Virus record (IMG/VR): IMGVR_UViG_3300042691_038058
Span: 1 to 63,341 of that record
Source: a virus
Length of the DNA stretch: 63,341 bases
Direction: 5' to 3' (one strand)
Below, piece after piece: positions 5,712 through 10,221 of this stretch. The translations under genes and the position numbers were made by a program. The notes under the pieces were generated by a model. It ran no database searches. It saw nothing but the letters and a program-made list of their open reading frames with translations, and was not told where the DNA came from. Numbering within the stretch: position 1 is the first letter of the stretch; every line of letters begins with the position of its first letter.

Positions 5712-5730
5712 TTTTAACCCCTTAGTTACA

Positions 5731-5752
5731 GCCGAGGCGCTAGTGCTTCGGC
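5731..5752 (-). promoter_or_regulatory. Leader hairpin upstream of the 161-aa gene
   Basis: GCCGAAGC and GCCTCGGC on the minus strand pair over 8 positions with one A-C mismatch and a 6-base loop, about 20 bases before the start codon. The two sister genes have a different hairpin at the corresponding place, so the structure rather than the sequence is kept. Confidence 0.45.
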
Positions 5753-5760
5753 ATATGAAT

Positions 5761-5773
5761 AAATCGAGTCGGT
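5761..5773 (-). promoter_or_regulatory. Leader element (CCGACTCGATTTA) before the 161-aa gene
   Basis: The minus strand reads ACCGACTCGATTTATTCATATG, a variant of the cassette element placed 50 bases before the start codon, upstream of the leader hairpin. Confidence 0.5.
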
Positions 5774-5785
5774 TTTTTATAAGGT

Positions 5786-5846
5786 GAGGGAGCTTTGGGT
5801 CGCTGAAGCCTGGCGTTTAAAGAGCAGCTCCCTCGGAGCTTCAGCG
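5786..5846 (-). other. Interleaved 9-bp inverted repeats (pseudoknot or switch)
   Basis: GAGGGAGCT (5786-5794) is complementary to AGCTCCCTC (5826-5834), and CGCTGAAGC (5801-5809) is complementary to GCTTCAGCG (5838-5846). The two perfect 9-bp pairings are interleaved, which is the topology of an H-type pseudoknot, or else two mutually exclusive hairpins. The element lies between the stop of the WGPG gene at 5892 and the leader element of the next cassette. Confidence 0.65.
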
Positions 5847-5891
5847 TGCGGTTGACCTCATCAGCCGCCAAATTATCGCTTGCGCGAACGG

Positions 5892-6050
5892 TCAATTCTC
5901 GATCATAAGGTCAAGCAGCTTAAACTTAAGCTCGCTAATCTCGTAGCCGATCATGACTACTTCTGCACTGCCGGGTCCCCAGAACTCTGCATAGACCTTT
6001 GCCTTATACTCTAGTAGCTCGATAGCCTGAATCAGCTGCAGTCTTTCCAT
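5892..6050 (-). CDS. WGPG small protein, 52 aa (copy 2)
   Basis: The protein is unrecognised. It is a paralogue of the 54-aa protein at 3406-3570, with the same helix, FWGPG turn and second helix layout, and starts MERLQLIQAIELLE. The leader shares the CGATATA element, CATGAGATAAAA and a run of six G before ATTTATGG. It stands as a single-gene cassette. Confidence 0.7.
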   Translation of the reverse strand: MERLQLIQAIELLEYKAKVYAEFWGPGSAEVVMIGYEISELKFKLLDLMIEN

Positions 6051-6078
6051 AAATTCCCCCCTTTTTATCTCATGTTTG

Positions 6079-6093
6079 TATATCGAGTCTGTC
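6079..6093 (-). promoter_or_regulatory. Leader element (GACAGACTCGATATA) before WGPG copy 2
   Basis: The minus strand reads GACAGACTCGATATACAAACATGAGAT, 29 bases before the start codon. It has the full consensus. Confidence 0.6.
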
Positions 6094-6146
6094 GAGGAGT
6101 GTGCGCGCTCTGTCTGTCAGCCTAGGCCTGCTGGCGTAGCAGTGTC

Positions 6147-6170
6147 AAAAAAGGAGGGCTTTCGCCCTCC
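6147..6170 (-). terminator. Rho-independent terminator after the 100-aa gene
   Basis: GGAGGGC and GCCCTCC form a 7-bp stem with a GAAA loop on the minus strand, followed by six U residues that run into the TTGACACTGC block. It is four bases from the stop at 6174. Confidence 0.85.
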
Positions 6171-6173
6171 GGT

Positions 6174-6476
6174 CTAGAAGTTCTCCAGCAATCTGGTTGC
6201 CTCGCCATAGCTCTCTTCGAAGTCCTCAGGCTCCATAGCCTCTCTCAGCTCTTCAGCTATCTGTCTAAAATGCTCAACCAGCTCAGTCATCTGACTCTTA
6301 TCCATCTCACTAAGTATCGACTCTGTCTGCTGGTCATTAAAGCCTTCGCTGGCTGAATAGATCTCATCAATCTCTTCTTCTGATACTGCAGTCACAAAAC
6401 TCTTCACCAGGATGTGTGCACTGGGCGCACTCTCAAAACTCTCAAGAACTGCCAACATGTCATTGGTTGTTATCAA
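6174..6476 (-). CDS. Acidic helical protein, 100 aa, TTG start
   Basis: The protein is unrecognised. The start codon is TTG, six bases after a strong AGGAGG. It is acidic (net strongly negative) and mostly helical: VSEEEIDEIYSASEGF, ILSEMDKSQMTELVEHF, EELREAMEPEDFEESYG. It forms a single-gene cassette with leader element and terminator. A role as an inhibitor by acidic mimicry is possible but unproven. Confidence 0.7.
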   Translation of the reverse strand: MITTNDMLAVLESFESAPSAHILVKSFVTAVSEEEIDEIYSASEGFNDQQTESILSEMDKSQMTELVEHFRQIAEELREAMEPEDFEESYGEATRLLENF

Positions 6477-6524
6477 AGCTGACCTCCTAGCTGCTGAGAT
6501 GACCTATTCATCTCATTCATGTTT

Positions 6525-6540
6525 ATATATCGAGTCTGTC
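6525..6540 (-). promoter_or_regulatory. Leader element (GACAGACTCGATATATA) before the 100-aa gene
   Basis: The minus strand reads GACAGACTCGATATATAAAC followed by ATGAATGAGAT, 49 bases before the TTG start. Confidence 0.6.
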
Positions 6541-6568
6541 TGAGCTGGCTCGCTGGCGTAGCAGTGTC

Positions 6569-6594
6569 AAAAAAGGCGGGACTTTCGTCCCGCC
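6569..6594 (-). terminator. Rho-independent terminator after cassette paralogue 2
   Basis: GGCGGGAC and GTCCCGCC form an 8-bp stem with a GAAA loop on the minus strand, followed by six U residues, seven bases beyond the stop at 6601. Confidence 0.85.
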
Positions 6595-6600
6595 TACTAG

Positions 6601-7092
6601 CTAGAACTTAATCAGATGTCTTAGGTGAGCTGGGATCGCATCACTATTTATCTCGACCTTTGGCTTAAGGCTTTCTAGCTGACTAGCGATCTCGGCTTCG
6701 ATAGCCTGCTTCGCTTCTGAATCGCTAGTGATAGCCAAGAGCTGGCGAAGGGCTCTGACTGTCTCGTTGCTAGAGCCTTTGCGACTGCCAGGGTTTTTCA
6801 CCTGATACTTCTGGCCACCATTCAGCTCGGTGGCCTTACGCAGCCAGTTGTTAACAAGGCCAACCACATACTTTCTTAGCTCTGCTGGCTGAGAGAAATA
6901 CTTGGTCTTACCCTCGTCACTCATCTCTACCTCGCCACTCATAAAACCCTTGCAGATGATGTCGACTGTCTTCTCTTTATCTGCACTGGTCATCATATCT
7001 GCTGCAGAGACCGGACCATCAAACTCATAGGCCACTCCGCGATCTGCTAGTACACTAACAATAGCTGCTACAGTTGCTTTACGCTGATTCAT
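6601..7092 (-). CDS. Cassette paralogue 2, 163 aa, unknown function
   Basis: The protein is unrecognised. It is closest to paralogue 3, with long identical stretches in the second half and an identical 77-base block covering the start codon and leader (7070-7146 equals 8100-8176). The N-terminal 40 residues differ most. AGGGGG lies four bases before the ATG. The conserved KNPGSRKGSSNETVRALRQL segment is basic and could bind nucleic acid or a protein partner. Confidence 0.75.
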   Translation of the reverse strand: MNQRKATVAAIVSVLADRGVAYEFDGPVSAADMMTSADKEKTVDIICKGFMSGEVEMSDEGKTKYFSQPAELRKYVVGLVNNWLRKATELNGGQKYQVKNPGSRKGSSNETVRALRQLLAITSDSEAKQAIEAEIASQLESLKPKVEINSDAIPAHLRHLIKF

Positions 7093-7146
7093 ATAACCCC
7101 CTAGTTGGCAAGCTTTATGCTTGCTTTGTTGTTATTAGATCGAGTC
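7070..7146 (-). repeat. 77-base direct repeat, copy A
   Basis: It is identical to 8100-8176 and covers the first codons, ribosome binding site, leader hairpin (GCAAGC-ATAAA-GCTTGC at 7108-7124) and leader element core. It shows a recent duplication or gene conversion between cassettes 2 and 3. Confidence 0.9.
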
Positions 7147-7150
7147 TGTT
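7135..7150 (-). promoter_or_regulatory. Leader element (AACAGACTCGATCTAA) before paralogue 2
   Basis: The minus strand reads TTTAACAGACTCGATCTAATAAC, 43 bases before the start codon. Confidence 0.55.
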
Positions 7151-7262
7151 AAAGTGCAGTTCATCATTTTAGGTGTCTGAACTGCCAACTGCCCACCGGA
7201 TGCTAATAAGCTAGCCCAAGCCAATGTCCATACAGGACTTTTACAACCATCTGGTTGTTGTT
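7151..7262 (-). ncRNA. Candidate small RNA or decayed cassette
   Basis: This gap lies between two leader elements and has no credible protein gene. It contains a perfect 8-bp inverted repeat (GCAGTTCA 7156-7163 with TGAACTGC 7178-7185) near the leftward 3' end, and hairpins ACAACC-ATCT-GGTTGT and GTCC-N5-GGAC near the 5' end. A short leftward transcript of about 100 bases is possible; a decayed gene is the alternative. Confidence 0.3.
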
Positions 7263-7279
7263 TATATATCGAGTCTGTC
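7263..7279 (-). promoter_or_regulatory. Leader element (AGACAGACTCGATATATA) without an obvious gene
   Basis: It has the full consensus on the minus strand but is followed only by the structured 7151-7262 stretch, unlike all other copies. Confidence 0.55.
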
Positions 7280-7343
7280 TGAGCTGGCTTGCTAGCCTGC
7301 TGGCGTAGCAGTGTCAATATATAGAGGAGAGGACAGGCAGAGC

Positions 7344-7523
7344 CTACCCTTTCCTCCAGTACTCCAGATACTTCACCACCTCTTCTCGATCTCCAAAGAA
7401 CTCTATCGCCCTCTTCTTATAATCCTCTAACTCTGACTGATTCTTAAACACTCTGCCATTCTGATTCCACTCATGACTGACTATCATCTGATCAAGAACA
7501 CTATCATTATAACTCTCTTCCAT
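7344..7523 (-). CDS. Small protein, 59 aa
   Basis: The protein is unrecognised. The start at 7523 follows six G residues at four-base spacing; an in-frame upstream start at 7547 lies within the leader. It is charged with several aromatic residues and ends in a helix (EEVVKYLEYWRKG). It is a single-gene cassette with a leader like those of the WGPG genes. Confidence 0.65.
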   Translation of the reverse strand: MEESYNDSVLDQMIVSHEWNQNGRVFKNQSELEDYKKRAIEFFGDREEVVKYLEYWRKG

Positions 7524-7551
7524 AAAACCCCCCTTTATTAATCTCATATTA

Positions 7552-7567
7552 GTATATCGAGTCTGTC
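7552..7567 (-). promoter_or_regulatory. Leader element (GACAGACTCGATATAC) before the 59-aa gene
   Basis: The minus strand reads GACAGACTCGATATACTAATATGAGAT, 29 bases before the start codon. Confidence 0.6.
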
Positions 7568-7595
7568 TGAGCTGGCTTGCTGGCGTAGCAGTGTC

Positions 7596-7623
7596 AAAAA
7601 AAAGAGGGGGACTTTCGTCCCCC
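7596..7623 (-). terminator. Rho-independent terminator after cassette paralogue 3
   Basis: GGGGGAC and GTCCCCC form a 7-bp stem with a GAAA loop on the minus strand, followed by a CUC bulge and eight U residues. The TTGACACTGC block overlaps the U-tract. Confidence 0.85.
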
Positions 7624-7630
7624 GATTGAC

Positions 7631-8122
7631 CTATCTGTCTAGCAGATGGCGTAGGTGAGCTGGGATGGCGTCGAAGTTTATCTCGACTTTGGGTTTGATG
7701 GTCTCGAGTTGGCTAGCGATCTCGGCTTCAATCGCTCGTCTCGCGTCCTGGTCATCGGTTATCGTCAGCAGTTGCTTAAGAGCTTTAATCGTCTCGTTTC
7801 CAGATCCTGCTCTAGAACCAGGGTTTTTCACCTGATACTTCTGGCCACCGTTTAGTTCTGGCGCCTTACGTAGCCAGTTGTTAACAAGGCCAACCACATA
7901 CTTTCTTAGCTCTGCTGGCTGAGTGAAATACTTGGCCTTGCCTTCATCGCTCATCTCGACCTCGCCTTCTAGAAAACCCTTGCAGATCATGTCTACTGTC
8001 TTAGACCTATCATTCTCGGTCATGAGATCACTCGCATTCACAGGACCGTTGAACTCGTAGCTGATGCCTTTGTCAGAGAGAACGAACAGGATCGCAGACA
8101 CAGTTGCTTTACGCTGATTCAT
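7631..8122 (-). CDS. Cassette paralogue 3, 163 aa, unknown function
   Basis: The protein is unrecognised. It shares the conserved MSDEGKAKYFTQPAEL, KYVVGLVNNWLRK and KNPGSRAGSGNET segments with paralogues 1 and 2, and its ribosome binding site and leader are identical to those of paralogue 2. The family layout (variable N-terminus, conserved core, conserved HLRHL tail) would suit a common scaffold with different targets. Confidence 0.75.
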   Translation of the reverse strand: MNQRKATVSAILFVLSDKGISYEFNGPVNASDLMTENDRSKTVDMICKGFLEGEVEMSDEGKAKYFTQPAELRKYVVGLVNNWLRKAPELNGGQKYQVKNPGSRAGSGNETIKALKQLLTITDDQDARRAIEAEIASQLETIKPKVEINFDAIPAHLRHLLDR

Positions 8123-8176
8123 ATAACCCCCTAGTTGGCAAGCTTTATGCTTGCTTTGTTGTTATTAGATCGAGTC
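8100..8176 (-). repeat. 77-base direct repeat, copy B
   Basis: It is identical to 7070-7146 and includes the leader hairpin GCAAGC-ATAAA-GCTTGC at 8138-8154. Confidence 0.9.
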
Positions 8177-8180
8177 AGTC
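8165..8180 (-). promoter_or_regulatory. Leader element (GACTGACTCGATCTAA) before paralogue 3
   Basis: The minus strand reads GACTGACTCGATCTAATAAC with one change from the copy before paralogue 2. Confidence 0.55.
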
Positions 8181-8470
8181 TAGACCGGCAACCCTTGCGC
8201 AGGCGCTGCCCGCCACCGGCCTCGTAGACTATATCGAGCCGGTTTAAAATTATAAAACAGTTTTAACAGGTTTAAAAAAATTTAACCGGTTAGGACCGGG
8301 TAACCTCTAAACCATCTAACCTTACTTCGAGCCGGTCAGGTTCTGGTACCCTGCGAACTCTGGCAGAGCACTTTTTCATAAAAATAGGGCCCACTGGCCT
8401 CTGATCCCTAATAGATCAAACACAGAGGTACCGGTACCCTAATTTTTTTATAATATTTTTTTATTATTTT
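8181..8470. other. Gene-free palindrome-rich and AT-rich region
   Basis: No convincing gene is present. The stretch holds many ACCGG/CCGGT words, a 10-bp palindrome TAACCGGTTA (8283-8292), a 12-bp palindrome GGTACCGGTACC (8427-8438), a further leader-like element (GGCTCGATATA on the minus strand, 8231-8243), and then 33 consecutive A/T bases (8441-8473). Repeated GC-rich binding words next to an AT-rich tract are typical of replication origins or multi-site operators; either is an inference. Confidence 0.5.
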
Positions 8471-8599
8471 TTAACAGCGTGGCCAGAAATAACCGCCGCC
8501 TCGCCAACTCGAACACTGACTCATCTCGTGCTTTATAACATCCAGCTTATCTATGAACTCTAGAATATACAACAGATGCTCTAGATCAACTCTACTCAT
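8471..8599 (-). CDS. Small protein, 42 aa, KL-core microprotein
   Basis: The protein is unrecognised. LEHLLYILEFIDKLDVIKHE matches the family pattern with KLDVI. The C-terminus has two cysteines and aromatic residues (CSSWRGGGYFWPRC). The ATG overlaps the TGA of the upstream 25-aa frame (ATGA). It is the last gene of the right-hand microprotein cluster. Confidence 0.5.
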   Translation of the reverse strand: MSRVDLEHLLYILEFIDKLDVIKHEMSQCSSWRGGGYFWPRC

Positions 8600-8673
8600 A
8601 ACTCAGCCAACCCCAGCCTCAACAGCGTAAACCACATGCTCAACTCTACATAGAACTCTTCATCAATACTCAT
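8596..8673 (-). CDS. Tiny protein, 25 aa, KL-core microprotein
   Basis: The protein is unrecognised. It contains MWFTLLRLGLAEL, the bare family core. Its start overlaps the stop of the upstream gene and its stop overlaps the next start. The very short length means it could be only a translational coupling device. Confidence 0.4.
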   Translation of the reverse strand: MSIDEEFYVELSMWFTLLRLGLAEL

Positions 8674-8926
8674 CATCAAACCGCTCCACTAGCGTAAATC
8701 TTCTCGTGGCCACCACACGACCTGCGTCGTCCCAGAAACTCAAACTCGCGCCATAGACTTCCTGAGGATTCACAAACTCAAAATTACCCAGCCTATTCAG
8801 CGTCAGCTTCGGCCTCTTCTCCCAGACCACCAGATAGTCCATTCCCTCCAGAATACCCAGAGCATTAAACACATCTAGCAGCCGCATCATCGCGTCAAAA
8901 TTATCTAGGCTTATAGGTTGATGCAT
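8663..8926 (-). CDS. Hypothetical protein, 87 aa, N-terminal KL-core
   Basis: The protein is unrecognised. The N-terminus has the family core (MMRLLDVFNALGILEGMDYL), followed by a strand-rich basic domain (VVWEKRPKLTLNRLGNFEFV, then VVATRRFTLVERF). It is the largest protein of the family seen here and shows the core fused to an extra domain. The start overlaps the upstream gene by 26 bases. Confidence 0.6.
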   Translation of the reverse strand: MHQPISLDNFDAMMRLLDVFNALGILEGMDYLVVWEKRPKLTLNRLGNFEFVNPQEVYGASLSFWDDAGRVVATRRFTLVERFDDEY

Positions 8927-9065
8927 ACCAGCTCAGCGCTCCCATCCAGTCCACAAACTCCTGAAACGACGTGGCTCTATCGAGCAAATCCAGCCGCTGC
9001 ACCGTGAGAAACATATCTCGCACCACTCGCATATCTTCGCCCGCCATGAGCTCACGCCAGCTCAT
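8901..9065 (-). CDS. Small protein, 54 aa, KL-core microprotein
   Basis: The protein is unrecognised. The start at 9065 is chosen because its ATG overlaps the preceding TGA (ATGA); an upstream in-frame start at 9092 would add nine residues. The core VVRDMFLTVQRLDLLDRATS matches the family. Confidence 0.55.
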   Translation of the reverse strand: MSWRELMAGEDMRVVRDMFLTVQRLDLLDRATSFQEFVDWMGALSWYASTYKPR

Positions 9066-9238
9066 GGTTCTATACCATGCGCTACGCCGCAATAATAGAG
9101 TCTGCTTCCGCTGCCATCAGGCAGCCGGTTCGCCTCTATCATATCGTCTGCTGAGAAAATCCAGATCGTCACCTCGTCACAGACGAAGAGTCTGCCGATA
9201 GTGGCCCAGATAGTCTTGCGTGCTTCAAAGTCTGTCAT
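9062..9238 (-). CDS. Small protein, 58 aa
   Basis: The protein is unrecognised. It looks strand-rich rather than helical (IWATIGRLFVCDEVTIWIFS) and lacks the clear KL-core. It overlaps the genes on both sides (14 bases upstream, 4 bases downstream). Confidence 0.55.
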   Translation of the reverse strand: MTDFEARKTIWATIGRLFVCDEVTIWIFSADDMIEANRLPDGSGSRLYYCGVAHGIEP

Positions 9239-9398
9239 AACTAGTTATTATATAGCCTTCGCTGCCCCAATCGATATAGCCAGCCATGCGCACACTCACC
9301 AGGCCGATTAATCCGAGCTGATGCAGGATGCGAAGCATCGGGCAGATTGCTCGCAGCTCATCGGCCGAATATATGCGCACTTGCTCATTGTCCGCCAT
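9225..9398 (-). CDS. Small protein, 57 aa, KL-core microprotein
   Basis: The protein is unrecognised. The start at 9398 follows GGAG at five-base spacing; an in-frame start at 9449 lies inside the upstream gene without a site. The core CPMLRILHQLGLIGLVSVRM matches the family, followed by a strand-like tail. Confidence 0.6.
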   Translation of the reverse strand: MADNEQVRIYSADELRAICPMLRILHQLGLIGLVSVRMAGYIDWGSEGYIITSYDRL

Positions 9399-9498
9399 TG
9401 CGTCTCCGATCAAGATAGATGACGACCCAGGGTGCTGCCAGTGTGGCAACTAGCTGCGCGGCCGCGAGTACGACACGCAGTAGTTCATATGTGGTCAT
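9385..9498 (-). CDS. Single-pass membrane microprotein, 37 aa
   Basis: GAGG lies six bases before the ATG. VVLAAAQLVATLAAPWVVIYL is a convincing membrane helix followed by DRRRNGGQ, which by the positive-inside rule places the C-terminus in the cytoplasm. Function is unknown; small phage membrane proteins of this kind include superinfection-exclusion and lysis-timing factors. Confidence 0.6.
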   Translation of the reverse strand: MTTYELLRVVLAAAQLVATLAAPWVVIYLDRRRNGGQ

Positions 9499-9628
9499 AC
9501 CAGGCCTCGTGATCGCCATAGATCTCTAGTTTTCTGATTATTTTGAGCAGCGCATAGGTCTCTATGATATCGCGTATGTCTAGCTGTGAGTTTATTACGC
9601 CGTTTAGTCTTAGTAGTCGTTGTGGCAT
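9485..9628 (-). CDS. Small protein, 47 aa, KL-core microprotein
   Basis: The protein is unrecognised. GGAG lies seven bases before the ATG, inside the upstream gene. The core IIETYALLKIIRKLEIYGDH matches the family (KLEI, then a D turn). The N-terminus is basic. Confidence 0.6.
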   Translation of the reverse strand: MPQRLLRLNGVINSQLDIRDIIETYALLKIIRKLEIYGDHEAWYDHI

Positions 9629-9735
9629 AGCAGCTCTCCGTATTTGATCGCACGCCAGTCTATGTTTAGATTCAAGAGCGCATAGAGTATGAGCATGCGA
9701 TGAATCTGATCTTCGGTAAATAGATACTGAGTCAT
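9610..9735 (-). CDS. Small protein, 41 aa, KL-core microprotein, first gene of the leftward cluster
   Basis: The protein is unrecognised. IHRMLILYALLNLNIDWRAI matches the family with NLNI in place of KLGI. There is only a weak AAGAG site. It is the first gene after the strand switch, so the promoter for the right-hand cluster should lie in 9736-9902. Confidence 0.5.
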   Translation of the reverse strand: MTQYLFTEDQIHRMLILYALLNLNIDWRAIKYGELLCHNDY

Positions 9736-9822
9736 AGTGGTCTCTTAGGTGAGTTAAGTAGTTGTAACCTAACTGGCAGGGGCCCCCTAACCGCTTCGCG
9801 GATCAGGTAAATGCGTGAGAAT

Positions 9823-9861
9823 ATTATACTAGATTGACTCGATGAGATGGTAGAATATAGA
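9823..9861. promoter_or_regulatory. Divergent promoter region at the strand switch
   Basis: On the minus strand TATAAT (9828 to 9823) could drive the leftward cluster. On the plus strand TTGACT (9834-9839), a 16-base spacer and TATAGA (9856-9861) form a fair sigma-70-type promoter for the His-rich gene. The plus strand also contains GACTCGAT, the core of the leftward leader element. Confidence 0.45.
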
Positions 9862-9902
9862 CTATAGAAAAACTGAGCTACTTAAATGAACAGGAGCATC
9901 AC

Positions 9903-10208
9903 GTGAAAGAATTTCCAGACTGGGACAAGTGGATACTTCAAAAGAAGGCCGATGAGCAGATAGAAGAGATATTGCAAAAAAGCGAAGCTCATTTCCAAAG
10001 AGCAATAGCTAATTTCAATAATCAAGTTAAACCAAAACATATTAAGTATCATAAAGATGCCGGACATGCATATGCTTCAATAGATCACCCTGCTGCACAT
10101 GTTCAGCTAAGCAATCCAAAACATCAAGAAAAATTCGACGATCATGTTAATAGCTGGTTATCTTTACATGATGAGTCTGGATCAGACAAATATCCGCATG
10201 ATCACTAA
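9903..10208 (+). CDS. His-rich small protein, 101 aa
   Basis: The protein is unrecognised. It starts with GTG, six bases after AGGAG. The N-terminal half is a charged helix (ILQKKADEQIEEILQKSEAHF). The C-terminal half is rich in histidine (KPKHIKYHKDAGHAYASIDH, ending KYPHDH) and could bind metal. It is the first rightward gene and is followed 13 bases later by the ADP-ribosyltransferase, so a role in the same takeover module is possible. Confidence 0.65.
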   Translation: MKEFPDWDKWILQKKADEQIEEILQKSEAHFQRAIANFNNQVKPKHIKYHKDAGHAYASIDHPAAHVQLSNPKHQEKFDDHVNSWLSLHDESGSDKYPHDH

Positions 10209-10221
10209 CACTTAGATATTT

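Larger units (their letters stand above)
5171..7597 (-). repeat. Five copies of a 16-19 base block GCTGGCGTAGCAGTGTCAA
   Basis: Copies are at 5171-5186 (first bases differ), 6130-6148, 6552-6570, 7299-7317 and 7579-7597. On the minus strand each reads TTGACACTGCTACGCC(AGC), so the first six bases match a -35 hexamer. In four copies the block sits directly after the U-tract of a terminator; in the copy at 7299 there is no U-tract, so conservation is not explained by the terminator. CTGCT-ACGCC-AGCAG could fold as a short hairpin in two copies. The distance to the downstream CGATATA element varies (33 bases or more), so the two blocks are not one ordinary promoter. Confidence 0.7.

Noticed and set aside
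7135-7317. Minus-strand 60-codon reading frame
   Set aside because: It runs across two leader elements and has no ribosome binding site. The stretch is better explained as leader DNA or a small RNA.
7655-7855. Plus-strand 66-codon reading frame
   Set aside because: It is a shadow of cassette paralogue 3 and is not preserved in the other two paralogues.
5000-8240. CRISPR-like array
   Set aside because: The repeated blocks are spaced by whole genes and include promoter and terminator parts; there are no short unique spacers of even length.
8971-9201. Plus-strand 76-codon reading frame rich in Arg and Ser
   Set aside because: It lies opposite overlapping minus-strand genes, with composition typical of an antisense shadow.
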